A stretch of DNA of 64,000 bases from Candidatus Tokpelaia sp. JSC188 (GCA_003331065.1 QENB01000006.1:1-64000); one strand, 5' to 3'; positions 31,600-41,423 are shown, counted from the first letter of the stretch. Program-made: numbers and translations. The notes: generated by a model from the letters alone, not told the origin.

Positions 31600-32443
31600 A
31601 GCCATACTCCTTTTCAACAATTGATTTAAAACTTAACAAATTAGAGAATTTGCATACATCTTTTCATAAAGATTCCTTTAGAATATAATATGTTAAGAAT
31701 ACTAGTATCTAAAGTGAATTACATTTTATCTTCATTATAATGACTGTTTTGGATAGAATCCTTTATAAAGTGAGGAATAAAACGACGCTGGAATGCAATA
31801 GGGCTGGATTCCGGTAACATAGATTCTGGGAAACGATAGTAATGCAGTTTTTCTAATGAAGATGCCATAGGCATCCTGCTGCTGTATTGTTTTGAATAGA
31901 GTTGATTACTCAAAAACGAGTATATATGGAATACTAGCTAATTAAACTGACCGAAGAGGTAAAAAATCCTAACGAAGGACACGAATAGATGCGTTAGCTG
32001 CTTTTGCAGGTTTTTTACTACTTTGCTTTGAGCTTAAGAGGACAACTACTTTCTTCTAAGATTTTCAGAAATTAGTAGTTGCATCAATTTGCTCACTACG
32101 CGGAGTTTTATTTACGAATTATAAAGTCTGATAAATTCTTAATATAGAAGATCATCAAAATTGACTGTATTTTGCAACCTTTTATTAGGATTTCTTCTAC
32201 TTTACAATATTGTTTACAACCATACGTTTGCAAAAACTCTATCAATAATAATGCGTTAGCTCTGCCGGTTTACGATCTGTCATGAGGGAGCTACTTGTTC
32301 CAAATTTGAAGTTGGGTATAATATCCTCTGTTTTGTAGTTTGACAGTGCTTTTCTATCACATAAAGCCACAAATGAGGCGACATTGATATTCATAAAATC
32401 GATGCAGATTATTGTAATAACCAGCTTTAAAGGATGAAAACCT
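31600..32443. other. Gene-free spacer between divergent ahcY and fpr
   Basis: About 840 bp that should include promoters for both flanking genes. A 64-codon minus-strand frame at 31719-31913 and others at 32242-32551 show no family resemblance. No SAH or SAM riboswitch fold is recognisable upstream of ahcY. An AAAGGATG motif just before 32444 is the fpr ribosome-binding site. Confidence 0.5.
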
Positions 32444-33277
32444 ATGAAGAGGCTCCCAAATAATGCTACCGAATGCAATGATAATGAAACTAATTCGCTT
32501 TATCCTGCACCAGATGGTGTTTTCTCTCAAACTGTAACAGAAGTTAAGCATTATACAGACCGTTTGTTTAAATTTCGCCTAACTCGACCAGAGAGCTTTC
32601 GTTTCCGGTCAGGAGAGTTTGTTATGATTGCCCTTCCAAATGCTGAAAAACCTATTTTTCGAGCCTATTCCATTGCTAGCCCTGTTTGGGATGAAGAACT
32701 TGAATTTTTTTCGATTAAAGTGCCGGGCGGGCCATTAACCGAACATCTACAACGCATAAAGATCGGTGATACGATTCTGATGCGTAAAAAATCAACTGGT
32801 ACCTTGGTGCTAGACGCCATTATCCCCGGTAAGCGCCTTTATATGCTGTCAACCGGTACAGGTGTAGCTCCTTTTGCAAGTTTAATCCGGGATACTGAAA
32901 CTTATGAAAAATTTAAAGAGATTGTGCTGATTCAGACTACACGCAAAGTAGCAGAACTCGCTTATGCTAACGAACTTGTCTCTAGGTTGCATCTGAATCC
33001 ATTGATTGGTGAATTTTCTCAGAAACTCAAATTTTATCCTATGACAACACGAGAACAATCCGAACATATGGGACGCATTACGGATGCAATGAAATCTGGT
33101 CGATTTTTCTCAGATACTAAGTTACCACCTGTCAATATTGAAGAAGATCGTATGATGATCTGTGGTTCAATGGCTATGCTTAAGGAATGTGCGTCTATGG
33201 CGAGAAAATTTGGTCTTGAGGAAGGAGCAAATAATGCACCTGCCACCTATGTAGTAGAACGAGCATTTGTTTCTTAA
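32444..33277 (+). CDS. fpr: Ferredoxin-NADP reductase
   Basis: An FAD enzyme that moves electrons between NADPH and ferredoxin or flavodoxin, supporting iron-sulfur and oxidative-stress functions. 277 residues. The FAD motif RAYSIASP, the phosphate-binding GGPLTEHL and the NADP motif LSTGTGVAPF are visible, and it ends ATYVVERAFVS like bacterial Fpr. An AAAGGATG site precedes the start. Its last four bases overlap the convergent eda gene. Confidence 0.94.
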   Translation: MKRLPNNATECNDNETNSLYPAPDGVFSQTVTEVKHYTDRLFKFRLTRPESFRFRSGEFVMIALPNAEKPIFRAYSIASPVWDEELEFFSIKVPGGPLTEHLQRIKIGDTILMRKKSTGTLVLDAIIPGKRLYMLSTGTGVAPFASLIRDTETYEKFKEIVLIQTTRKVAELAYANELVSRLHLNPLIGEFSQKLKFYPMTTREQSEHMGRITDAMKSGRFFSDTKLPPVNIEEDRMMICGSMAMLKECASMARKFGLEEGANNAPATYVVERAFVS

Positions 33278-33936
33278 TCACAACACCTCTGTGTATCAAT
33301 AACTGAAAGTTGCAAAGCTTCAATTGCCAGGGCAGTGATAGCATTCCACTGTTGTTCCTGTACAAGTTTTTTAGGAGCAAGCCATGAACCGCCTACACAA
33401 ATAACATTAGAAAGACTTAACCATTTCCTAGCTTTTAGCAGGCTAATACCTCCTGTCGGGCAAAATTTCGTTTCTGAAAAAGGCGCCGCTAGAGCTTGTA
33501 AGTAAGCAATCCCGCCTATCTGTTCTGCCGGAAAAAATTTAAGGATATCGTACCCTTTTTCACAAGCAGTCATAATCTCGCTCGCTGTTATAACGCCAGG
33601 CAGAAATGGGACAGCACTAAATTCTGCCTTTTCAATTAGTTGTGTGCTCAGGCCAGGACTAACGATGAAGCGCGCACCAGCTCTTTCGGCGGCCTCAAAT
33701 TGTTTGCTATCTAATACTGTTCCAGCACCAACAATTGCTTCAGATACTGATTCGGAAATTGCCCTAATACAATCCAGTGCAACAGAGGTACGCAACGTTA
33801 CTTCTACAGCTTTGATTCCACCACGCACAAGTGCTTGTGTTACGGGTATTGCATCCTGCAGTTGTTCTATTAGAAGTACTGGAATAACTGGTTGATTCTG
33901 CAAAATTGATAATAAATGCGCCTTTTTTTGCTTCAT
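33274..33936 (-). CDS. eda: KDPG/KHG aldolase
   Basis: Cleaves 2-keto-3-deoxy-6-phosphogluconate to pyruvate and glyceraldehyde-3-phosphate, the last Entner-Doudoroff step; many members also act on 4-hydroxy-2-oxoglutarate. 220 residues. The catalytic Glu lies in VEVTLRT and the Schiff-base Lys in DILKFFPAE, with PTGGI after it. No edd or zwf is near. It converges with fpr with a four-base overlap. Confidence 0.94.
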   Translation of the reverse strand: MKQKKAHLLSILQNQPVIPVLLIEQLQDAIPVTQALVRGGIKAVEVTLRTSVALDCIRAISESVSEAIVGAGTVLDSKQFEAAERAGARFIVSPGLSTQLIEKAEFSAVPFLPGVITASEIMTACEKGYDILKFFPAEQIGGIAYLQALAAPFSETKFCPTGGISLLKARKWLSLSNVICVGGSWLAPKKLVQEQQWNAITALAIEALQLSVIDTQRCCD

Positions 33937-34062
33937 GATGGTACTACTACTTCGCTATTTAATTCAAATATCGGAAACTATACGCATATCGAATATATCT
34001 TCCAAGAGTTCTTGCATAATTTTGCTTGAATTTTCTGATTAGAGAGGCTAACATAGTCACCT

Positions 34063-34974
34063 ATGAACAAGAATTATGCTGTTGTTGCCCTTTATTGTTT
34101 TTCCCGCTTTCCTTTTTTTGCCGAATTTCGTGCGCCTTTGCAAACTCTTTGCCAGGATAACGGTGTAAGTGGAACGTTGATATTGGCTAGCGAAGGGATT
34201 AACGGTACAATTTCTGGTCCTCAGCAAAAACTTGAAAAGATCATTGATTTTATTGTCGCTCAACCAGAACTAGCAAATGTTGATTTAAAATACTCAACAG
34301 CATACAAAATTCCGTTTCGTCGCATGAAAGTGCGGTTAAGGAAGGAAATTGTTACAATGGGGCTTGATGAAATCGATCCGCTGAAGGAAGTCGGTACCTA
34401 TGTTTCACCAAAGGAATGGAATACGCTTGTTCTGGATAAAGATACAATTTTGATTGATGTTCGTAATGATTATGAATACGCTATTGGCACATTTGTAGGT
34501 GCAGTTAATCCAAATATTAAAAAATTTCGTGAATTCCCACAATGGGCTAGGAGTCAAGAAGAAAAACTAAGAAAGAATAAAAAGATTGCAATGTTTTGCA
34601 CTGGAGGGATTCGTTGCGAAAAATCAACTGCCTATATGTGTGGCTTAGGGTTTGATGAAGTCTATCATCTAAAAGGCGGTATTTTACGATACCTTAACGA
34701 AATTCCTCCGGAAAGTAGCCTGTGGAAAGGTGACTGCTTTGTTTTTGATGAGAGGGTTTCTGTTAGGCATGGTCTTGTAGAAGGTAATCTAGTTTTGTGT
34801 CATATCTGCCGCAGACCTCTGACTCTAATAGACAGGCAAGCCCTGCATTACGCAGAAGGCATTTCCTGCGAATCTTGTTATAGGGAACATTCGGAGAAAG
34901 ACCGTACTCGCTATTACGAACGCCAAAAGCAGATTTTTCTTACTGAAAAACATAAATTTAATAGAGTAAATTAA
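34063..34974 (+). CDS. trhO: tRNA uridine-34 hydroxylase, rhodanese family
   Basis: TrhO (YceA/UPF0176) makes 5-hydroxyuridine at the wobble position of certain tRNAs using oxygen. 303 residues: an N-terminal acylphosphatase-like part with ASEGINGTISG, a rhodanese domain with DVRNDYEY and the active-site loop FCTGGIRCEKS (Cys179, Cys185), and a C-terminal zinc-like cluster CHICRRP...CESCY. It ends 90 bp from the convergent rpoH stop. Confidence 0.93.
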   Translation: MNKNYAVVALYCFSRFPFFAEFRAPLQTLCQDNGVSGTLILASEGINGTISGPQQKLEKIIDFIVAQPELANVDLKYSTAYKIPFRRMKVRLRKEIVTMGLDEIDPLKEVGTYVSPKEWNTLVLDKDTILIDVRNDYEYAIGTFVGAVNPNIKKFREFPQWARSQEEKLRKNKKIAMFCTGGIRCEKSTAYMCGLGFDEVYHLKGGILRYLNEIPPESSLWKGDCFVFDERVSVRHGLVEGNLVLCHICRRPLTLIDRQALHYAEGISCESCYREHSEKDRTRYYERQKQIFLTEKHKFNRVN

Positions 34975-35063
34975 ATTTGAAGAGTTTTTATAACAAAATT
35001 GCCATTCCAATCTTTTTATCGATTTTTATTCCCGAGCATGTCTCCAACAGTATCAATGGATGT

Positions 35064-35954
35064 TTAACTTGGCAATTGTTTTCGGAAAAGAGCCTCTGTT
35101 TTTACAGCATTCTGTATTTTTTCAAAAGCTCGTACTTCAATCTGCCGTACACGTTCACGGCTGATACTGAATTCTGTTGAAAGTTCTTCAAGCGTTAGTG
35201 GCCTTTCGGAAAGTTTACGAGCACTAAAAATACGTTTTTCACGATTACTGAGGGCATCCATTGCATGCTCAAGCATACCACGGCGATTTTCTAATTCATC
35301 CTGTTCAATCAACGTCTGTTCTTGACTAGAGGCATCATCAACAAGCCAGTCCTGCCATTCACCGCTTTCTCCTTCAGTAGCACGCAAAGGTGCATTGAGA
35401 GAAGTATCACCAGCCAAACGACGATTCATAGAAATAACTTCATCTTCACTAACCTTGAGACGTGTTGCAATTTCCCTAACTTGATCAGGATTAAGTTCTC
35501 CGTCATCAAGAGCTTGAATCCGACTTTTAAGCTTGCGAAGATTGAAAAAAAGCCGTTTTTGGTTTGCTGTAGTTCCTATTTTTACAAGGCTCCAAGAGCG
35601 CAGGATATATTCTTGTATTGAAGCTTTAATCCACCACATAGCGTAGGTTGCAAGACGAAAATCTCTCTCTGGCTCAAAACGCTTGACAGCTTGCATTAGA
35701 CCAACATTACCCTCTGAGATAACTTCACCTATTGGTAGACCATAGCCACGATACCTCATGGCAATCTTCGCCACAAGACGTAGATGACTGGTAACTAACG
35801 TATGAGCTGCCTTTAGGTCACCATGTTCTAAGTAGCGTTTCGCTAACATATATTCTTCTCGTGGATGAAGCATAGGAAAACGTTTGATTTTCTGCAGGTA
35901 ACGGTTTAGACCGCCATCTGTTAATGTCATTGTTGGCAAATTTACTTGGGTCAT
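35064..35954 (-). CDS. rpoH: RNA polymerase sigma-32 factor
   Basis: Heat-shock sigma factor of 296 residues. The RpoH box (QKRLFFNLRKLK) that distinguishes it from other sigma-70 proteins is visible. So are the region 2 segment EGNVGLMQAVKRFEPERDFRLATYA and the region 4 helix-turn-helix LSTEFSISRERVRQIE. An AGGAGG site seven bases before the ATG at 35954 fixes the start; the frame is open a further 27 codons. Alphaproteobacteria often have two rpoH genes, and which one this is cannot be told. Confidence 0.96.
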   Translation of the reverse strand: MTQVNLPTMTLTDGGLNRYLQKIKRFPMLHPREEYMLAKRYLEHGDLKAAHTLVTSHLRLVAKIAMRYRGYGLPIGEVISEGNVGLMQAVKRFEPERDFRLATYAMWWIKASIQEYILRSWSLVKIGTTANQKRLFFNLRKLKSRIQALDDGELNPDQVREIATRLKVSEDEVISMNRRLAGDTSLNAPLRATEGESGEWQDWLVDDASSQEQTLIEQDELENRRGMLEHAMDALSNREKRIFSARKLSERPLTLEELSTEFSISRERVRQIEVRAFEKIQNAVKTEALFRKQLPS

Positions 35955-36294
35955 AAAGCACCCTCCTTTTTCTAAGTCCATAAATGCGGTTAGATTCTCT
36001 AAGATTGCTCGATTCGAATAATTGAGATAGCACAATTATCACAATTAAAACCGCAACTGCATTCAGTGAAGAAAAACCGCGGATAAGAAGAAATTCAGAC
36101 AATTCACTAAAAACGATAACTATATCGCTTTTTATAACTACAAACCCACATTACTAAGAGCTAGCTATAAAAATTTAGCAAAATCAATAAAAAATTTTGG
36201 ATCTTCCACAAAGTGCATCCCGATATTTTTCGATAAAATATTAAAGAACTTTTCTTAATCAGAAAGCTTAGCGCTAATATGTTGTTTGTTCGTT
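35955..36294 (-). promoter_or_regulatory. rluD-rpoH intergenic region
   Basis: 340 bp between two same-strand genes. Just after rluD there is a 10-bp palindrome TTAGCGCTAA near 36269-36278. Near 36107-36127 the minus strand shows a five-pair stem CGATA/TATCG followed by five T, a weak candidate terminator. The rpoH promoter should lie in the remainder, but I could not assign -35 and -10 boxes with confidence. Confidence 0.35.
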
Positions 36295-37299
36295 TTATAT
36301 CTCTTTCTCGCGAAACGCCTCTACAAGTCTCTGCATATCATCTGGTAAAACTGTTGTGAAGGTCATAATTTTATCGGTTGAAGGATGTTTAAATGTCAGC
36401 CTTTGAGCATGCAATGCTTGGCGCGGGAAGGAGCAAATAATCGTTTTTAAGGGTTCTTTTAGACGGTTAACTTTGGTTTTAAAGACATTCCCATAATCCT
36501 TATCACCAACAAGTGGATGGCCGATATAGGTCATATGTACACGAATTTGATGCGTGCGCCCGGTTTCCAGTCGACATTGAACCAGGCTTGCAAGGACTGT
36601 GGCAGTATCATTCTTAGCGAATTTTTCCATAAGCGTATAATGCGTAATAGCATAGCGTGCATCTGCACGAGGTTCTTTGGCAACCACTCGGCGTGTCTTA
36701 TCATAATGCGAGCGTGCAAGCGGAAGATCGATTGTGCTGTTTCCAGGCGAAGGTAAGCCCCAAACCAATGCTGTATATGTACGTTTTAAGATGCCAGAAC
36801 GTCCATGATCAGCAAATTGTCTGCTAAGATGATAGTGAGTATGATCGTTTTTAGCTACAACCATGACGCCTGTAGTGTTTTTATCTAGCCGATGAACAAT
36901 CCCTGGACGTCTCACCCCGCCAATACCGGAGAGACTTTCACCGCAATGATGAACAAGTGCATTGACCAGCGTGCCTGTCCAATTTCCATGCCCAGGATGA
37001 ACCACAAGATTTGCAGATTTATTGAGAACAATAACATCATTATCCTCATAGATAATGTCAAGAGGAATATCTTCTCCTCGAGGCGTTATCTCCGTAGCTG
37101 AAGGCAGCCTAATTTCAACTTCACAATCTCTAGCTAACTTGAAACGCGGCTTTGTAATTTGTTCGCCATTGATTGCTACCATTCTTTCGCGAATAAGAGA
37201 TTGCAAACGGTTCCGTGATAATCCTAACGTCCGCTGTTGCGCCAGCCATTGATCAAGCCTTCGTCCATGTGCATGATCATCAGTAAGCATTTTTATCAT
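36295..37299 (-). CDS. rluD: Ribosomal large-subunit pseudouridine synthase D
   Basis: Converts uridines in helix 69 of 23S rRNA to pseudouridine, aiding ribosome assembly. About 334 residues with an N-terminal S4 domain (LSRNRLQSLIRERMVAING) and the catalytic motif GIVHRLDKNTTG with its aspartate near residue 139. The frame opens with a TTG at 37305. The ATG at 37299 is chosen because AGG lies six bases before it. It precedes rpoH on the same strand, an order common in the Rhizobiales. Confidence 0.94.
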   Translation of the reverse strand: MIKMLTDDHAHGRRLDQWLAQQRTLGLSRNRLQSLIRERMVAINGEQITKPRFKLARDCEVEIRLPSATEITPRGEDIPLDIIYEDNDVIVLNKSANLVVHPGHGNWTGTLVNALVHHCGESLSGIGGVRRPGIVHRLDKNTTGVMVVAKNDHTHYHLSRQFADHGRSGILKRTYTALVWGLPSPGNSTIDLPLARSHYDKTRRVVAKEPRADARYAITHYTLMEKFAKNDTATVLASLVQCRLETGRTHQIRVHMTYIGHPLVGDKDYGNVFKTKVNRLKEPLKTIICSFPRQALHAQRLTFKHPSTDKIMTFTTVLPDDMQRLVEAFREKEI

Positions 37300-37443
37300 T
37301 GGCAACCTGTTATTTCCATTATCAGTAACTGGTTATAAGTTACTATAGGTTGTTTTAAAAGATCTACAAACTAAGATGTATCGAAATTATGGCTGTTTGG
37401 AGATTTTATATGCAAGAAATTTATTATCAGAAAAAGAAAAAGG

Positions 37444-37779
37444 GTGAAAAGAGTGTACGAATATATTCGCCGCAGGCTTTTGAGATTAATGATCACTTCA
37501 TTGGTTAGTACGATACTGCTTATTTGTGTCGTGCTTGCTATTGTTATTTACAAAATAACCCGACCACCAACAACAACGCAGGAAACAAATAAGAAAATCC
37601 TGCAACAGGAAATCAAATCTTTTATGCATAAGCCTGAATCAAAAAAAAAGAAGACGGATTTCAAATTAATCGAAACTAAACTACTCACTGGCACAACAAT
37701 ATTTTGTTATCAAGGCAATATTGAATATTCATCATCTAGGATTATGAAAAAGGAAATACTATTACCAATTTACGGATAA
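37444..37779 (+). CDS. Small single-span membrane protein of unknown function
   Basis: 111 residues from a GTG start: a basic N-terminus (RRRLLRLM), one hydrophobic helix (about 17-39), then a lysine-rich hydrophilic part with a C-terminal segment containing TGTTIFCYQGNIEY. Its divergent position next to rluD and its layout recall the small DUF6476-type proteins found there in other Rhizobiales, but the match is by position and topology only. No function can be assigned. Confidence 0.55.
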   Translation: MKRVYEYIRRRLLRLMITSLVSTILLICVVLAIVIYKITRPPTTTQETNKKILQQEIKSFMHKPESKKKKTDFKLIETKLLTGTTIFCYQGNIEYSSSRIMKKEILLPIYG

Positions 37780-37824
37780 ATCATTAATTATCCAATGATA
37801 GCAAGATGGAATAATTTTCCAATT

Positions 37825-38457
37825 CTATACAGATTTTCTGCAGGGTAGAAGACTATCTTTTTTTGATTCGCTGTAGCTCTTGTCATTTGTAGTGGTAGTA
37901 TCATCTTGCTCAACAATATCCGTGCCAACTGATTCTGTCTGTTCTTCGCTGGTAGTACAACAGGATAATTCTTTTTTACGAGATAAACGCCGGCGTGTTG
38001 GTCTGCGTGAACGATTTATTATATTTTTTTCTTCTGATTCAGAGGAAAATTCGTTGTCAAAAGCTGCAGAAAAAGTAATTTCTGTTGGCATATCGTCAGT
38101 GACATCCCGTTGTTTATTGTTTGCCAAGTTTTCACCATCGCTGCTTTTCAAAAGATTTGTACTATCGCTGTCATCTGTAGCATCATCACGGATAACTGCT
38201 TGTGCTAGCTGCGATTGGGCAGAAAGAATAATACGCATGTAGTGCTCTGCGTGTTGAAGGTAATTTTCAGCCATAATTCGATCTCCAGATGCTTGAGAAT
38301 CTCTAGCCAGAGTCGCATATTTATCAGCGATATGTTGCGCATTTCCGCGAATTTTAACATCTGGTCCGTTGCTTTCGTAATTGCGCGTCAACGGATTGGG
38401 GCTTCTGCGGTTATTATTAACCCTTCCGCGCGTACGCCTGTTTTGTTGTGGCCTCAT
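37825..38457 (-). CDS. DUF4167 domain protein
   Basis: About 210 residues. The N-terminal signature MRPQQNRRTRGR, an Arg/Asn-rich stretch and then GPDVKIRGNAQHIADKYATLARDSQASGDR-type sequence define DUF4167, a family largely confined to alphaproteobacteria. The rest is low-complexity and acidic/Ser-rich. The basic N-terminus suggests nucleic-acid binding (inference). The frame is open 20 codons upstream, but the family starts at the ATG at 38457, preceded by an AAGAGAAG sequence. In relatives it follows prmC directly. Here prmC is 20 kb away. Confidence 0.88.
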   Translation of the reverse strand: MRPQQNRRTRGRVNNNRRSPNPLTRNYESNGPDVKIRGNAQHIADKYATLARDSQASGDRIMAENYLQHAEHYMRIILSAQSQLAQAVIRDDATDDSDSTNLLKSSDGENLANNKQRDVTDDMPTEITFSAAFDNEFSSESEEKNIINRSRRPTRRRLSRKKELSCCTTSEEQTESVGTDIVEQDDTTTTNDKSYSESKKDSLLPCRKSV

Positions 38458-39519
38458 TCTCTTCTCTTCAGAATAGTAGAATATTTTCCGGTGAATATTT
38501 CTCACGAGTTCGTTCAATCATGAAATTAGATCTTCTCCGCCTTTCAACTATGGTGAAACTTTCCAAGCGCACACATCCCTTAGCCAACCTACGTTGTCAT
38601 CGGAAAGTCATGAAGTAGATAAAGATACAATACTAAGCCAAGTCCGTGCTGAAAACTAATGGGCTTTGGGAAAAATATCAAACTTTTCTACTAATCAGCT
38701 AATCTTCTTTTTCACTACTAAGATCGAACCTTATCCGTACAGACGCATGTTCCTCAACAAAGAGGAAAAACAGTGATAGACTCTCGTACCTGACAAAAAC
38801 CAAGGTACAACCTCGTAAAGGATAAGATAGAAAAAATCAATTCTTTTTTACTGCCATTATGATAAAATATTTACAATACCTACAGTAATAGTTTGAAGGC
38901 ATAATCATAATTTTTCCACGGTTATTATTTTGATGATTTGAATTCTATTGCAAAGCAACCAAATACAAGAAAAATGTTTTTTCAGGATAGCGCGATATGA
39001 TAGTTTATTTTATGAACAACATGAAGCGTGGTTACAGAGTTGCTATCTATAATCCAGATAAGCCTCTGCCATAGATCCAAAATTCGACATGGTTTTGTCA
39101 TCACCTGATTATTATAGGACACGAACTTAATGAGTTTTCGCTGATCTTCGTAACTATGGATTGATCAAATTGCTATTTAGCGCTCCTCATTTTGGCTCAA
39201 GGAGCATGCGAGATTCTCGCAGTTGAGTTTCTTAGTTTTACCCTGTAGTACAGCTCTGTAGGACCTCTAGCTATTGTTGGGTATCTTCAAAGCTGGCTTA
39301 GTGTTAAGGATCATACCCTTGGTCTTGGTTTTGTATATTTGCAATTATAAAATCATAAATAGATCATCTTATTAGGTTGCATAGTACAAGAAACTGTGTG
39401 AAAAATCTGATGTAGAGACACTGGATTTATTCGCCTTAGGATACCTCTCTTCTCGAGAGAGGTGGTTGTACATTCGGTTTCTTCATGTAACAATGTTCAA
39501 ATTATTCAGGATATCTTGA
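38458..39519. other. Long gene-free spacer before DUF1036-pyk
   Basis: About 1.06 kb with no recognisable gene. Small hairpins occur at 39208-39220 (GCGAG/CTCGC) and 39443-39463. It lies where prmC would be expected upstream of the DUF4167 gene, so it probably marks a rearrangement boundary. Confidence 0.5.
39443..39463 (+). promoter_or_regulatory. Perfect hairpin upstream of DUF1036-pyk
   Basis: Perfect 8-bp arms ACCTCTCT (39443-39450) and AGAGAGGT (39456-39463) enclose a five-base loop, ending 56 bp before the DUF1036 start. No T-run follows, so it is not a standard terminator. It could be a 5'-leader stem or an operator. Confidence 0.35.
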
Positions 39520-39987
39520 ATGCTTTTAAGACACGTTGTAATATGGTTTCTTCCTTTTATGTTTTTGAAATTTGGTATCTCCTTAGCTTACGCAGATTTT
39601 CGTGCTTGTAATATAACACAGAAAGTTGTTGGTGTTGCAATTGGTTATCGGACTGTTTCAAATTGGACAAGCGAGGGTTGGTGGCAGATTAAACCGATGA
39701 GCTGTAAAACGCTGATTAAGGGACCGCTTTTGTCACGTTTTTACTATTTTTATGCGGAAGATTCTAACGGGGCAAGCCGTTGGGATGGCGTAGTTAATAT
39801 GTGTGTCAGTGACAGTGAATTCAAAATTAATGGCGTAAAAAACTGTTTTGCGCGTGGATTTCAGAAGTTTGGGTTCCGAGAAATAGATACAGAGAATCAA
39901 ATCAGCTGGATGGTGCGGCTAAAAGAGCCGGATTCCTCTAGCTTTTCTTCGAACAATCCTATATTTACAGGAACCGCAGAGCCATGA
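39520..39987 (+). CDS. DUF1036 periplasmic protein
   Basis: 155 residues: a signal peptide (about 1-25, cleaving near SLAYA-DF), then the DUF1036 domain with FRACNITQKVVGVAIGY, SEGWWQIKP and CKTLIKGPL, and cysteines that may form disulfides. Function is unknown. Its stop overlaps the pyk start by four bases (ATGA). The same pairing occurs in other Rhizobiales, so the two are probably co-translated. Confidence 0.9.
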   Translation: MLLRHVVIWFLPFMFLKFGISLAYADFRACNITQKVVGVAIGYRTVSNWTSEGWWQIKPMSCKTLIKGPLLSRFYYFYAEDSNGASRWDGVVNMCVSDSEFKINGVKNCFARGFQKFGFREIDTENQISWMVRLKEPDSSSFSSNNPIFTGTAEP

Positions 39988-41423
39988 AACGCAACCGCAA
40001 AGTAAAAATTCTTGCAACGCTAGGTCCAGTTTCTTCGGAAGAAGCAATGATCGAGCGCCTTTTTGTGGCTGGAGCTGATGTTTTTCGTATCAATATGAGT
40101 CATGCAAGCCATGATATCATGCGCATTCTAGTGGCACGCATCCGCAGAATTGAAAAAAAATATGGCCGCCCGATTGGCATACTAGCTGATCTGCAAGGGC
40201 CGAAATTACGCGTTGGTACTTTTTCTGATGGTAGAGCTGAATTGATTGCCGGGCAGGTTTTCACACTCGACGATAAGAATCATCCAGGAGATAATCAAAG
40301 AGTTTATTTACCGAATCCTGAGATTCTCGAGGCTGTAAAACCTGGGGAGCGCTTACTAATTGATGACGGGAAGCTGGAGCTTATTTCTGAAGAATGTGAT
40401 GGACATTCCATTAAGTGCCGTGTTGTTACAGGTACATTCATTTCTGATCGCAAAGGTGTTAGCTTACCCGATACAACACTTTGTGTTGGTGCGCTTACAA
40501 AAAAGGATTATAGTGATTTGGGTGCTGTTCTGCAGGAAGAGATTGATTGGGTGGCATTGTCTTTTATCCAACGTCCTGAAGATATTTCCGAAGTTCGTAA
40601 TATTACTAGAGGTCGTAGTAGCATTCTTTCAAAAATTGAAAAACCGCAGGCTGTACAGCGTCTTGCAGAGATTGTTGAACTGTCTGACGCAGTAATGGTA
40701 GCCCGCGGTGATCTTGGTGTAGAAATGCCATTGGAGAGTGTACCTGGCACCCAGATTGAAATCATTAATGTTTGCCGTATGGCAGGTAAACCGGTTGTAG
40801 TCGCAACACAGATGCTTGAATCGATGATCAATGCACCAGTTCCAACACGGGCTGAGGTATCTGATGTTGCAACAGCTGTGTTTGAAGGAGCAGATGCAAT
40901 CATGCTTTCTGCTGAATCGGCGTCAGGTTGCTATCCAATTGAAGCGGTACAGACCATGGATCGAATCGCATGCAAAATCGAATGTGATCCCAATTATGGT
41001 CTTATGATCAATGCCAAACATTCTAAGCCTGAACCAACAGGGGCAGATGCCATATCTCTTGCCGCCCGTCAGATTGCTGAAACACTTAATCTATCGGCAA
41101 TCGTTGCGTATACAAGTACAGGTAAAACAGGTATTCGTGCTTCGCGTGAGAGGCCAAATACACAGATTGTTGCTCTTTCTCCCATTGTGGAAACAGCACG
41201 CCGTCTTGCGCTTGTTTGGGGATTGTACAGTGTGGTTACTGAAGACGCGCATGATCTGGATGATATGGTTGATCGCGCCTGTGCAATTGCTCGCAGTGAA
41301 AAAATCAGCAAACCAGGCGATAGGATTATCGTGACAGCGGGAGTGCCCCTTGGTAGTCCTGGTACAACAAATATGCTGCGTATCGCCTATATCAATGAGG
41401 ATGAGGAAGAGGGAGGCATCTAA
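39984..41423 (+). CDS. pyk: Pyruvate kinase
   Basis: Makes pyruvate and ATP from phosphoenolpyruvate and ADP. 479 residues. The start ILATLGPVS, FRINMSHA, GPKLRVGTF, the catalytic-lysine region ILSKIEKPQAV and the signature VMVARGDLGVEMP are present, plus MLESMI and the C-terminal domain. In the later MLSAESASGCYP motif a Cys stands where Lys is common. It overlaps DUF1036 and is the last gene of that unit. Confidence 0.95.
   Translation: MKRNRKVKILATLGPVSSEEAMIERLFVAGADVFRINMSHASHDIMRILVARIRRIEKKYGRPIGILADLQGPKLRVGTFSDGRAELIAGQVFTLDDKNHPGDNQRVYLPNPEILEAVKPGERLLIDDGKLELISEECDGHSIKCRVVTGTFISDRKGVSLPDTTLCVGALTKKDYSDLGAVLQEEIDWVALSFIQRPEDISEVRNITRGRSSILSKIEKPQAVQRLAEIVELSDAVMVARGDLGVEMPLESVPGTQIEIINVCRMAGKPVVVATQMLESMINAPVPTRAEVSDVATAVFEGADAIMLSAESASGCYPIEAVQTMDRIACKIECDPNYGLMINAKHSKPEPTGADAISLAARQIAETLNLSAIVAYTSTGKTGIRASRERPNTQIVALSPIVETARRLALVWGLYSVVTEDAHDLDDMVDRACAIARSEKISKPGDRIIVTAGVPLGSPGTTNMLRIAYINEDEEEGGI

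Noticed and set aside
31719-31913. 64-codon minus-strand frame upstream of ahcY
   Set aside because: No recognisable domain, no good ribosome-binding site and composition like the surrounding spacer.
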